A stretch of DNA of 64,000 nt from Coriaria nepalensis (lineage: Eukaryota > Streptophyta > Magnoliopsida > Cucurbitales > Coriariaceae): contig CP114481.1 in NCBI GenBank assembly GCA_027186245.1, positions 48,019,501-48,083,500 of the forward strand. Reading direction: 5' to 3'. Shown piece after piece: positions 25,986 to 38,239 of the stretch. A program made the translations under genes and the position numbers. The notes beneath the pieces were generated by a model. It saw only the letters and a list, made by a program, of their open reading frames with translations, was not told the origin of the DNA and did no database searches. Position 1 is the first letter of the stretch. Every line of letters begins with the position of its first letter.

Positions 25986-27260
25986 GTCAATATCTTATTT
26001 CCAAGCAATTCGAACGAATTCTATTTTTGCACTACAAACACATGTTTTCTGCATAAATTGCAAATAATCATTGCAAGGAAAGCGTGCATTCGTTTAACCT
26101 TAAAATCATTTCAATGAGTCATTTCAAGTCCATATCATATTTCAAAGCAATTCGAACGAATTCTATTTTTGCACTACAAACACAACTTTGTGCATAACTT
26201 GCAAAAGATTAATGCAAGGAAAGTATGCATTAGTTTAACCTTAAAATCATTCGGATTAGTCATTTCAAGTCAAAAACATATTTCAAAGCAATTCGAACGA
26301 ATTCTATTTTTGCACTACAAACACAACATTTGTGCATAACTCGCAAATGATCATTGCAAGGAAAGTGTGCATTCATTTAAACTTAAAATCATTTCAATGA
26401 GTCATTTCAAGTCAATAACTTATTTCAAAGCAATTCGAACGAATTCTATTTTTGCACTACAAACACAACTTTTGTGCATAAATTGCAAATGATCATTGCA
26501 AGGAAAGTGTGCATTCTTTTAACCTTAAAATCATTTGAATGAGTCATTTCAAGTCAATAACTTATTTCAAAGCAAGTCGAACGAATTCTAGTTTTGCACT
26601 ACAGACACAACTTTTCTGCATAACTTGCAAATGATCATTGCAAGGAAAGTGAGCATTCCTTTAACCTTAAAATCATTTCAATGAGTCATTTCAAGTCAAT
26701 AACTTATTTCAAAGCAATTCGAACGAATTCTATTTTTGCACTACAGACACAACTTTTGTGCACAACTTGCAAATGATCATTGCAAGGAAAGTGTGCATTC
26801 ATTTAAGCTTAAAATCATTTCATCAGTCATTTCAAGTCAATATCATATTTCAAAGCAATTCGAACGAATTCTATTTTTGCACTACAAACACAACTTTTGT
26901 GCATAAGTTGCAAAAGATCAACGCAAGGAAAGTATGCATTAGTTTAACCTTAAAATCATTCGAATTAGTCATTTCAAGTCAATAACATATTTCAAAGCAA
27001 TTCGAACGAATTCGATTTTTGCACTTCAAACACAAGTTTTCTGCGTAACTTGCAAATGATCAATGCAAGGAAAGTGTGCATTCGTTTAACCTTAAAATCA
27101 TTTCAATGAGTCATTTCAAGTCAATAACTTATTTCAAAGCAAGTCGAACGAATTCTAGTTTTCCACTACAAACACAAGTTTTGTGCATAACTTGCAAATG
27201 ATCATTGCAAGGAAAGTGTGTATTCGTTTAACCTTAAAATCATTTCAATGAGTCATTTCA

Positions 27261-28680
27261 AGTCAATATCATATTTCAAAGCAATTCGAACGAATTCTAT
27301 TTTTGCACTACAAACACAACTTTTGTGCATAGCTTGCACATGATCATTGCAAGGAAAGTGTGCATTCGTTTAACGTTAAAATCATTTCAATGAGTCATTT
27401 CAAGTCAATAACTCATTTCAGAGCAATTCGTACGAATTCTATTTTTGCACTACAAACACAACTTTTGTGCATAACTTGCAAATAATCATTGCAAGGAAAG
27501 TGTGCATTCGTTTAACTTTAAAATCATTTCAATGAGTCATTTCAAGTCAATAACTTATTTCAAAGCAATTCGAACGAACTCTATTTTTCCACAACAAACA
27601 CAAGATTGGTGCATAACTTGCAAATAATCATTGCAAGGAAAGTGTGCATTCGTTTAACCTTAAAATCATTTCAATTAGTCATTTCAAGTCAATATCATAT
27701 TTCAGAGCAATTCGAACGAATTCTATTTTTGCACTACAAACACAACTTTTGTGCATAGCTTGCAAATGATCATTGCAAGGAAAGTGTGCATTCGTTTAAC
27801 CTTAAAATCATTTCAATGAGTCATTTCAAGTCAATAACTTATTTCAAAGCCATTCGAACGAATTCTATTTTTGCACTACAAACACAAGTTTTCTGCATAG
27901 CTTGCAAATGATCATTGCAAGGTAAGTGTGCATTCGTTTAACGTTAAAATCATTTCAATGAGTCATTTCAAGTCAATAACTCATTTCAGAGCAATTCGTA
28001 CGAATTCTATTTTTGCACTACAAACACAACTTTTGTGCATAACTTGCAAATAATCATTGCAAGGAAAGTGTGCATTCGTTTAACTTTAAAATCATTTCAA
28101 TGAGTCATTCCAAGTCAATAACTTATTTCAAAGCAATTCGAACGAACTCTATTTTTCCACAACAAACACAAGATTGGTGCATAACTTGCAAATAATCATT
28201 GCAAGGTAAGTGTGCATTCGTTTAACCTTAAAATCATTTCAATTAGTCATTTCAAGTCAATATCGTATTTCAAAGCAATTCGAACGAATTCTATTTTTGC
28301 ACTACAAACACAACTTTTGTTCATAACTTGCAAATGATCAATGCAAGGAAAGTGTGCATTCGATTAAAATGAAAATCATTTCAATGAGTCATTTCAAGTC
28401 AATAACTTATTTCTAAGCAAGTCGAACGAATTCTAGATTTGCACTCCAAACAGAACTTTTGTGCATAAATTGCAAATGATCATAGCAAGGAAAGTGTGCA
28501 TTCTTTTAACCTTAAAATCATTTGAATGAGTCATTTCAAGTCAATAACTTATTTCAAAGCAAGTCGAACGAATTCTAGTTTTGCACTACAGACACAACTT
28601 TTGTGCATAGCTTGCAAATGATCATTGCAAGGAAAGTGAGCATTCGTTTAACCTTAAAATCATTTCAATGAGTCATTTCA
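27261..28680 (+). repeat. 10-monomer HOR (1,420 bp), copy H1
   Basis: 'agcttgcacatg' at 27,331 recurs at 28,751 and 30,171, exactly 1,420 bp (10 x 142) apart. The unit contains 'taacgttaaaatc', 'attcgtacgaattc' twice (568 bp apart), 'ccacaacaaacac' with 'agattggtgc' twice, 'cgattaaaatgaaaatc' and 'ctagatttgcactccaaacag'. A nested tetramer duplication is therefore older than the decamer amplification. Confidence 0.93.
27425..27438. repeat. Perfect 14-bp palindrome AATTCGTACGAATT
   Basis: A single a-to-t change in the 6+2+6 dyad makes it a perfect palindrome with a CGTACG core. It occurs six times, twice in each 1,420-bp unit: 27,425, 27,993, 28,845, 29,413, 30,265 and 30,833. I did not see it elsewhere. 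It may be a neutral change amplified with the HOR. Confidence 0.9.
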
Positions 28681-30100
28681 AGTCAATATCATATTTCAAA
28701 GCAATTCGAACGAATTCTATTTTTGCACTACAAACACAACTTTTGTGCATAGCTTGCACATGATCATTGCAAGGAAAGTGTGCATTCGTTTAACGTTAAA
28801 ATCATTTCAATGAGTCATTTCAAGTCAATAACTCATTTCAGAGCAATTCGTACGAATTCTATTTTTGCACTACAAACACAACTTTTGTGCATAACTTGCA
28901 AATAATCATTGCAAGGAAAGTGTGCATTCGTTTAACTTTAAAATCATTTCAATGAGTCATTTCAAGTCAATAACTTATTTCAAAGCAATTCGAACGAACT
29001 CTATTTTTCCACAACAAACACAAGATTGGTGCATAACTTGCAAATAATCATTGCAAGGAAAGTGTGCATTCGTTTAACCTTAAAATCATTTCAATTAGTC
29101 ATTTCAAGTCAATATCATATTTCAGAGCAATTCGAACGAATTCTATTTTTGCACTACAAACACAACTTTTGTGCATAGCTTGCAAATGATCATTGCAAGG
29201 AAAGTGTGCATTCGTTTAACCTTAAAATCATTTCAATGAGTCATTTCAAGTCAATAACTTATTTCAAAGCCATTCGAACGAATTCTATTTTTGCACTACA
29301 AACACAAGTTTTCTGCATAGCTTGCAAATGATCATTGCAAGGTAAGTGTGCATTCGTTTAACGTTAAAATCATTTCAATGAGTCATTTCAAGTCAATAAC
29401 TCATTTCAGAGCAATTCGTACGAATTCTATTTTTGCACTACAAACACAACTTTTGTGCATAACTTGCAAATAATCATTGCAAGGAAAGTGTGCATTCGTT
29501 TAACTTTAAAATCATTTCAATGAGTCATTCCAAGTCAATAACTTATTTCAAAGCAATTCGAACGAACTCTATTTTTCCACAACAAACACAAGATTGGTGC
29601 ATAACTTGCAAATAATCATTGCAAGGTAAGTGTGCATTCGTTTAACCTTAAAATCATTTCAATTAGTCATTTCAAGTCAATATCGTATTTCAAAGCAATT
29701 CGAACGAATTCTATTTTTGCACTACAAACACAACTTTTGTTCATAACTTGCAAATGATCAATGCAAGGAAAGTGTGCATTCGATTAAAATGAAAATCATT
29801 TCAATGAGTCATTTCAAGTCAATAACTTATTTCTAAGCAAGTCGAACGAATTCTAGATTTGCACTCCAAACAGAACTTTTGTGCATAAATTGCAAATGAT
29901 CATAGCAAGGAAAGTGTGCATTCTTTTAACCTTAAAATCATTTGAATGAGTCATTTCAAGTCAATAACTTATTTCAAAGCAAGTCGAACGAATTCTAGTT
30001 TTGCACTACAGACACAACTTTTGTGCATAGCTTGCAAATGATCATTGCAAGGAAAGTGAGCATTCGTTTAACCTTAAAATCATTTCAATGAGTCATTTCA
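28681..30100 (+). repeat. 10-monomer HOR (1,420 bp), copy H2
   Basis: Tandem copy of H1. In the parts compared I found no difference from H1. For example, the private 'gtcattccaag' is shared at 28,110 and 29,530, and 'tttgcactcc' at 28,441 and 29,861. Confidence 0.93.
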
Positions 30101-31520
30101 AGTCAATATCATATTTCAAAGCAATTCGAACGAATTCTATTTTTGCACTACAAACACAACTTTTGTGCATAGCTTGCACATGATCATTGCAAGGAAAGTG
30201 TGCATTCGTTTAACGTTAAAATCATTTCAATGAGTCATTTCAAGTCAATAACTCATTTCAGAGCAATTCGTACGAATTCTATTTTTGCACTACAAACACA
30301 ACTTTTGTGCATAACTTGCAAATAATCATTGCAAGGAAAGTGTGCATTCGTTTAACTTTAAAATCATTTCAATGAGTCATTTCAAGTCAATAACTTATTT
30401 CAAAGCAATTCGAACGAACTCTATTTTTCCACAACAAACACAAGATTGGTGCATAACTTGCAAATAATCATTGCAAGGAAAGTGTGCATTCGTTTAACCT
30501 TAAAATCATTTCAATTAGTCATTTCAAGTCAATATCATATTTCAGAGCAATTCGAACGAATTCTATTTTTGCACTACAAACACAACTTTTGTGCATAGCT
30601 TGCAAATGATCATTGCAAGGAAAGTGTGCATTCGTTTAACCTTAAAATCATTTCAATGAGTCATTTCAAGTCAATAACTTATTTCAAAGCCATTCGAACG
30701 AATTCTATTTTTGCACTACAAACACAAGTTTTCTGCATAGCTTGCAAATGATCATTGCAAGGTAAGTGTGCATTCGTTTAACGTTAAAATCATTTCAATG
30801 AGTCATTTCAAGTCAATAACTCATTTCAGAGCAATTCGTACGAATTCTATTTTTGCACTACAAACACAACTTTTGTGCATAACTTGCAAATAATCATTGC
30901 AAGGAAAGTGTGCATTCGTTTAACTTTAAAATCATTTCAATGAGTCATTTCAAGTCAATAACTTATTTCAAAGCAATTCGAACGAACTCTATTTTTCCAC
31001 AACAAACACAAGATTGGTGCATAACTTGCAAATAATCATTGCAAGGTAAGTGTGCATTCGTTTAACCTTAAAATCATTTCAATTAGTCATTTCAAGTCAA
31101 TATCGTATTTCAAAGCAATTCGAACGAATTCTATTTTTGCACTACAAACACAACTTTTGTTCATAACTTGCAAATGATCAATGCAAGGAAAGTGTGCATT
31201 CGATTAAAATGAAAATCATTTCAATGAGTCATTTCAAGTCAATAACTTATTTCTAAGCAAGTCGAACGAATTCTAGATTTTCACTCCAAACAGAACTTTT
31301 GTGCATAAATTGCAAATGATCATAGCAAGGAAAGTGTGCATTCTTTTAACCTTAAAATCATTTGAATGAGTCATTTCAAGTCAATAACTTATTTCAAAGC
31401 AAGTCGAACGAATTCTAGTTTTGCACTACAGACACAACTTTTGTGCATAGCTTGCAAATGATCATTGCAAGGAAAGTGAGCATTCGTTTAACCTTAAAAT
31501 CATTTCAATGAGTCATTTCA
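30101..31520 (+). repeat. 10-monomer HOR (1,420 bp), copy H3
   Basis: Third tandem copy. It differs from H1 and H2 at 30,950 (t, others c) and 31,281 (t, others g). Similarity stops at about 31,528, where the next monomer has 'aataactta' instead of 'aatatcata'. Confidence 0.93.
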
Positions 31521-31544
31521 AGTCAATAACTTATTTCAAAGCAA

Positions 31545-33579
31545 TTCGAACGAACTCTATTTTTCCACTACAAACACAACTTTTGTGCATAACTTGCAAA
31601 TAATCATTGCAAGGAAAGTGTGCATTCATTTAACCTTAAAATCATTCGAATTAGTCATTTCAAGTCAATAACATATTTCAAAGCAATTCGAACGAATTCG
31701 ATTTTTGCACTACAAACACAAGTTTTCTACATAGCTTGCAAATGATCATTGCAAGGAAAGTGTGCATTCGTTTAACCTTAAAATCATTTCAATGAGTCAT
31801 TTCAAGTCAATAACTTATTTCAAAGCCATTCGAACGAATTCTAGTTTTCCACTACAAACACAACTTTTGTGCATAACTTGCAAATAATCATTGCAAGGAT
31901 AGTGTGCATTCGTTTAACCTTAAAATCATTTCAATGAGTCATTTCAAGTCAATAACTTATTTCAAAGCAATTCGAACGAACTCTATTTTTCCACTACAAA
32001 CACAAGTTTTGTGCATAACTTGCAAATAATCATTGCAAGGAAAGTGTGCATTCGTTTAACCTTAAAATCATTTCAATTAGTTGCATAAGATCAATGCAAG
32101 GAAAGTATGCATTAGTTTAACCTTAAAATCATTCGGATTAGTCATTTCAAGTCAATAACATATTTCAACGCAATTCGAACGAATTCGATTTTCGCACTTC
32201 AAACACAAGTTTTGTGCATAACTTGCAAATGATCAATGCAAGGAAAGTGTGCATTCGTTTAACCTTAAAATCTTTTCAAGTTAATATCTTATTTCCAAGC
32301 AATTCGAACGAATTCTATTTTTGCACTACAAACACATGTTTTGTGCATAACTTGCGAATGATCATTGCAAGGAAAGTGTGCATTCCTTAAACCTTAAAAT
32401 CATTTCAATGAGTCATTTCAAGTCAATATCATATTTCAAAGCAATTCGAACGAATTCTTATTTTGCACTACAAACATAAATTTTCTGCATAACTTGCAAA
32501 TGATCAATGCAAGGTAAGTGTGCATTCGTTTAACATTAAAATCAATTCAATGAGTCATTTCAAGTCAATAACTTATTTCAAACCAAGTCGAACGAATTCT
32601 AGTTTTGCACTACAGACACAACTTTTGTGCATAACTTGCAAATGATCATTGCAAGGAAAGTGTGCATTTGTTTAACCTTAAAATCATTTCAATGTGTCAT
32701 TTCAAGTCAATATCTTATTTCAAAGCAATTCGAACGAATTCTATTTTTGCACTACAAACACATGTTTTCTGCATAAATTGCAAATAATCATTGCAAGGAA
32801 AGTGTGCATTCGTTTAACCTTAAAATCATTTCAATGAGTCATTTCAAGTCCATATCATATTTCAAAGCAATTCGAACGAATTCTATTTTTGCACTACAAA
32901 CACAACTTTGTGCATAACTTGCAAAAGATCAATGCAAGGAAAGTATGCATTAGTTTAACCTTAAAATCATTCGGATTAGTCATTTCAAGTCAAAAACATA
33001 TTTCAAAGCAATTCGAACGAATTCTATTTTTGCACTACAAACACAACATTTGTGCATAACTCGCCAATGACCATTGCAAGGAAAGTGTGCATTCATTTAA
33101 CCTTAAAATCATTTCAATGAGTCATTTCAAGTCAATAACTTATTTCAAAGCAATTCGAACGAATTCTATTTTTGCACTACAAACACAACTTTTGTGCATA
33201 AATTGCAAATGATCATTGCAAGGAAAGTGTGCATTCTTTTAACCTTAAAATCATTTGAATGAGTCATTTCAAGTCAATAACTTATTTCAAAGCAAGTCGA
33301 ACGAATTCTAGTTTTGCACTACAGACACAACTTTTGTGCGTAGCTTGCAAATGATCATTGCAAGGAAAGTGAGCATTCGTTTAACCTTAAAATCATTTCA
33401 ATGAGTCATTTGAAGTCAATAACTTATTTCAAAGCAATTCGAACGAATTCTATTTTTGCACTACAAACACAACTTTTGTGCATAACTTGCAAATGATCAT
33501 TGCAAGGAAAGTGTGCATTCATTTAACCTTAAAATCATTTCAATGAGTCATTTCAAGTCAATAACTTATTTCAAAGCAA
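31545..33579 (+). repeat. 2,035-bp HOR with truncated monomer, copy J1
   Basis: 'gccattcgaacgaattctag' at 31,825 recurs at 33,860 and 35,895 (2,035 bp each). Unit length equals 15 x 142 less an 81-bp truncation, one 13-bp loss and one single-base loss. It also holds the 'agtccatatcat' cassette (32,850), 'cgattttcgcacttc' (~32,187), 'attcttattttgcac' and 'aagtcgaacgaattctag'. Confidence 0.9.
32079..32139 (+). repeat. 61-bp truncated monomer (J1)
   Basis: The sequence passes directly from 'tttcaattag' (monomer positions 1-2 at the end) to 'ttgcataagatcaatg' (position 84 onward), so positions 3-83 are missing. The EcoRI site, the first dyad and the second dyad are lost; the third dyad's left arm loses its first base. 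The two breakpoints share no long identity that I can see, so this looks like an illegitimate deletion. Confidence 0.9.
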
Positions 33580-35614
33580 TTCGAACGAACTCTATTTTTC
33601 CCCTACAAACACAACTTTTGTGCATAACTTGCGAATAATCATTGCAAGGAAAGTGTGCATTCATTTAACCTTAAAATCATTCGAATTAGTCATTTCAAGT
33701 CAATAACATATTTCAAAGCAATTCGAACGAATTCGATTTTTGCACTACAAACACAAGTTTTCTGCATAGCTTGCAAATGATCATTGCAAGGAAAGTGTGC
33801 ATTCGTTTAACCTTAAAATCATTTCAATGAGTCATTTCAAGTCAATAACTTATTTCAAAGCCATTCGAACGAATTCTAGTTTTCCACTACAAACACAACT
33901 TTTGTGCATAACTTGCAAATAATCATTGCAAGGATAGTGTGCATTCGTTTAACCTTAAAATCATTTCAATGAGTCATTTCAAGTCAATAACTTATTTCAA
34001 AGCAATTCGAACGAACTCTATTTTTCCACTACAAACACAAGTTTTGTGCATAACTTGCAAATAATCATTGCAAGGAAAGTGTGCATTTGTTTAACCTTAA
34101 AATCATTTCAATTAGTTGCATAAGATCAATGCAAGGAAAGTATGCATTAGTTTAACCTTAAAATCATTCGGATTAGTCATTTCAAGTCAATAACATATTT
34201 CAACGCAATTCGAACGAATTCGATTTTCGCACTTCAAACACAAGTTTTGTGCATAACTTGCAAATGATCAATGCAAGGAAAGTGTGCATTCGTTTAACCT
34301 TAAAATCTTTTCAAGTTAATATCTTATTTCCAAGCAATTCGAACGAATTCTATTTTTGCACTACAAACACATGTTTTGTGCATAACTTGCGAATGATCAT
34401 TGCAAGGAAAGTGTGCATTCCTTAAACCTTAAAATCATTTCAATGAGTCATTTCAAGTCAATATCATATTTCAAAGCAATTCGAACGAATTCTTATTTTG
34501 CACTACAAACATAAATTTTCTGCATAACTTGCAAATGATCAATGCAAGGTAAGTGTGCATTCGTTTAACATTAAAATCAATTCAATGAGTCATTTCAAGT
34601 CAATAACTTATTTCAAACCAAGTCGAACGAATTCTAGTTTTGCACTACAGACACAACTTTTGTGCATAACTTGCAAATGATCATTGCAAGGAAAGTGTGC
34701 ATTTGTTTAACCTTAAAATCATTTCAATGAGTCATTTCAAGTCAATATCTTATTTCAAAGCAATTCGAACGAATTCTATTTTTGCACTACAAACACATGT
34801 TTTCTGCATAAATTGCAAATAATCATTGCAAGGAAAGTGTGCATTCGTTTAACCTTAAAATCATTTCAATGAGTCATTTCAAGTCCATATCATATTTCAA
34901 AGCAATTCGAACGAATTCTATTTTTGCACTACAAACACAACTTTGTGCATAACTTGCAAAAGATCAATGCAAGGAAAGTATGCATTAGTTTAACCTTAAA
35001 ATCATTCGGATTAGTCATTTCAAGTCAAAAACATATTTCAAAGCAATTCGAACGAATTCTATTTTTGCACTACAAACACAACATTTGCGCATAACTCGCA
35101 AATGACCATTGCAAGGAAAGTGTGCATTCATTTAACCTTAAAATCATTTCAATGAGTCATTTCAAGTCAATAACTTATTTCAAAGCAATTCGAACGAATT
35201 CTATTTTTGCACTACAAACACAACTTTTGTGCATAAATTGCAAATGATCATTGCAAGGAAAGTGTGCATTCTTTTAACCTTAAAATCATTTGAATGAGTC
35301 ATTTCAAGTCAATAACTTATTTCAAAGCAAGTCGAACGAATTCTAGTTTTGCACTACAGACACAACTTTGGTGCGTAGCTTGCAAATGATCATTGCAAGG
35401 AAAGTGAGCATTCGTTTAACCTTAAAATCATTTCAATGAGTCATTTCAAGTCAATAACTTATTTCAAAGCAATTCGAACGAATTCTATTTTTGCACTACA
35501 AACACAACTTTTGTGCATAACTTGCAAATGATCATTGCAAGGAAAGTGTGCATTCATTTAACCTTAAAATCATTTCAATGAGTCATTTCAAGTCAATAAC
35601 TTATTTCAAAGCAA
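33580..35614 (+). repeat. 2,035-bp HOR with truncated monomer, copy J2
   Basis: Tandem copy of J1 at +2,035, including the truncated monomer. Differences include 'ttttctgcatagc' near 33,761 where J1 has 'ttttctacatagc', and 'ttcccctac' near 33,598. Confidence 0.9.
34114..34174 (+). repeat. 61-bp truncated monomer (J2)
   Basis: Same breakpoints as the J1 copy, displaced by exactly 2,035 bp. It therefore spread with the HOR and did not arise anew. Confidence 0.9.
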
Positions 35615-36010
35615 TTCGAACGAACTCTATTTTTCCACTACAAACACAACTTTTGTGCATAACTTGCGAATAATCATTGCAAGGAAAGTGTGCATTCATT
35701 TAACCTTAAAATCATTCGAATTAGTCATTTCAAGTCAATAACATATTTCAAAGCAATTCGAACAAATTCGATTTTTGCACTACAAACACAAGTTTTCTGC
35801 ATAGCTTGCAAATGATCATTGCAAGGAAAGTGTGCATTCGTTTAACCTTAATATCATTTCAATGAGTCATTTCAAGTCAATAACTTATTTCAAAGCCATT
35901 CGAACGAATTCTAGTTTTCCACTACAAACACAACTTTTGTGCATAACTTGCAAATAATCATTGCAAGGATAGTGTGCATTCGTTTAACCTTAAAATCATT
36001 TCAATGAGTC
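35615..36010 (+). repeat. Partial third copy of the 2,035-bp unit, at the L/M border
   Basis: About 400 bp follow J1 and J2 ('ttttctgcatagc' ~35,793; 'gccattcg' 35,895; 'aaggatagtg' ~35,965). The sequence then switches to domain M at 'aactcaatatcttc' (~36,015). Private changes are 'gaacaaattcg' and 'ttaatatcatttc'. Confidence 0.85.
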
Positions 36011-38239
36011 ATTTCAACTCAATATCTTCTTTCAAAGTAATTCGAACGAATTCTATTTTTTCACTACAAACACAACTTTTGTGCATAACTTGCAAATGAT
36101 CAATGCAAGTTAAGTGTCCATTCGTTTAACCTTAAAATCATTTCAATGAGTCATTTCAACTCAATATCTTCTTTCAAAGCAATTCCAACGAATTCTATTT
36201 TTGCACTACAAACACAAGTTTTGTGCATAACTTGCAAACGATCAATGCAAGGAAAGTGTGCTTTCGTTTAACCTTAAAATCATTTCAATGAGTCATTTCA
36301 AGTCAATAACTTATTTCAAAGCAAGTCGAACGCATTCTATTTTTGCACTACGAACACAACTTTTGTGCATAACTTGCAAATGATCGATGCAAGGAAAGTG
36401 TGCATTCGTTTAACCTTAAAATCTTTTCAATGAGTCATTTCAACTCAATATCTTCTTTCAAAGCAAGTCGAACGAATTCTATTTTTGCACTACAAACACA
36501 AGTTTTGTGCATAACTTGCAAATGATCAATGCAAGGAAAGTGTCCTTTCGTTTAACCTTAAAATCGTTTCAATGAGTCATTTCAACTCAATATCTTCCTT
36601 CAAAGCAAGTCGAATGAATTCTATTTTTGCACTACAAACACAAGTTTTGTGCACAACTTGCAAATGATCAATGCAAAGAAAGTGTCCGTTCGTTTAACCT
36701 TAAAATCATTTCAATGAGTCATTTCAAGTCAGTATCTTCTTTCAAAGCAATTCGAACGAATTCTATTTTTGCACTACAAACACAAGTTTTGTGCATAACT
36801 TGCGAATGATCAATGCAAGGAAAGTGTGCTTTCGTTTAACCTTAAAATCATTTCAATGAGTCATTTCAAGTCAATAACTTATTTCAAAGCAAGTCGAACG
36901 CATTCTATTTTTGCACTACGAACACAACTTTTGTGCATAACTTGCAAATGATCAATGCAAGGAAAGTGTGCATTCGTTTAAACTTAAAATCATTTCAATG
37001 AGTCATTTCAAGTCAATATCTTCTTTCAAAGCAAGTCGAACGAATTCTATTTTTGCACTACGAACACAACTTTTGTGCATAACGTGCAAATGATCAATGC
37101 AAGGAAAGTGTGCATTCGTTTAACCTTAAAATCATTTCAATGAGTCATTCCAAGTCAATAACTTATTTCAAAGCAAGTCGAACGAATTCTTTTTTTGCAC
37201 TACAAACACAAGTTTTGTGCATAACTTGCAAATGATCAATGCAAGGAAAGTGTGCATTCGTTTAACCTTAAAACCATTTCAATGAGTCAGTCAAAGTCAA
37301 TAACTTACTTCAAAGCAAGTCGAACGAATTCTATTTTTGCACTACAAACACAAGTTTTGTGCATAACTTGCAAATGATCAATGCAAGGAAAGTGTCCATT
37401 CGTTTAACCTTAAAATCATTTCAATGAGTCATTTCAACTCAATATCTTCTTTCAAAGCAATCCGAACGAATTCGATTTTTGCACTACAAACACAACTTTT
37501 GTGCATAACCTGCAAATGATCAATGCAAAGAAAGTGTCCGTTCGTTTAACCTTAAAATCATTTCAATGAGTCATTTCAACTCAATATCTTCTTTCACAGC
37601 AATTCGAACGAATTCTATTTTTGCACTACAAACACAAGTTTTGTGCATAACTTGCAAATGATCAATGCAAGGAAAGTGTGCATTCGTTTAACCTTAAAAT
37701 CATTTCAATGAGTCATTTCAAGTCAATATCTTCTTTCAAAGCAAGTCAAACGCATTCTATTTTTGCACTACAAACACAAGTTTTGTGCATAACTTGCCAA
37801 TGATCAATGCAAGGAAAGCGTCCATTCGTTTAACCTTAAAATCGTTTCAATGAGTCATTTCAACTCAATATCTTCTTTCAAAGCAATTCGAACGAATTCT
37901 ATTTTTGCACTACAAACACAAGTTTTGTGCATAACTTGCAAATGATCAGTGCAAGGAAAGTGTGCATTCGTTTAACCTTAAAATCATTTCAATGAGTCAT
38001 TTCAAGTCAGTATCTTCTTTCAAAGCAAGTCGAACGCATTCCATTTTTGCACTACAAACACAAGTTTTGTGCATAACTTGCGAATGATCAATGAAAGGAA
38101 AGTGTGCATTCGTTTAACCTTAAAATCATTTCAATGAGTCATTTCAACTCAATATCTTCTTTCAAAGTAATTCGAACGAATTCTATTTTTTCACTACAAA
38201 CACAACTTTTGTGCATAACTTGCAAATGATCAATGCAAG
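36011..38239 (+). repeat. Domain M, proximal non-duplicated part
   Basis: About sixteen M monomers in which 'agtcgaac' and 'attcgaac' bodies, and 'cgcattc' and 'cgaattc' forms, mix without a clean long HOR. Private variants are 'ctacgaacacaac' (36,348; 36,917; 37,058), 'caagttaagtgtcc' (~36,106) and 'tcagtcaaagtc' (~37,288). Only satellite is present. Confidence 0.65.

Larger units (their letters stand above)
22651..27260 (+). repeat. Mosaic zone rich in 129-bp monomers
   Basis: Monomers with one, two and three copies of the 13-bp junction repeat coexist here. A roughly 0.5-kb cassette ('agtccatatcat', 'caactttgtgc', 'attcggattagtc', 'caacatttgtgc') occurs at 25,021 and again at 26,130. The shift of 1,109 bp equals eight monomers less two 13-bp losses and one base. 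The same cassette recurs at 32,850 and 34,885. 'agtcgaacgaattctag' monomers with 'cagacacaac' also alternate in. Confidence 0.7.
1..36010 (+). repeat. Domain L: 'gatcatt' satellite subfamily
   Basis: Monomers here mostly have 'gatcatt' at positions 92-98, the 'attcgaa' form of the first dyad, 'gtgtgcattcg', and 'agtcaataactta' or 'agtcaatatcata' at 11-24. The domain is a patchwork of higher-order repeats described separately. It ends abruptly at about 36,010: the last L-type monomer carries 'aatcattgcaaggatag', and the next switches to 'aactcaatatcttc'. Minority monomers with 'tcgcacttc' (typical of domain R) are scattered in it. Confidence 0.85.
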
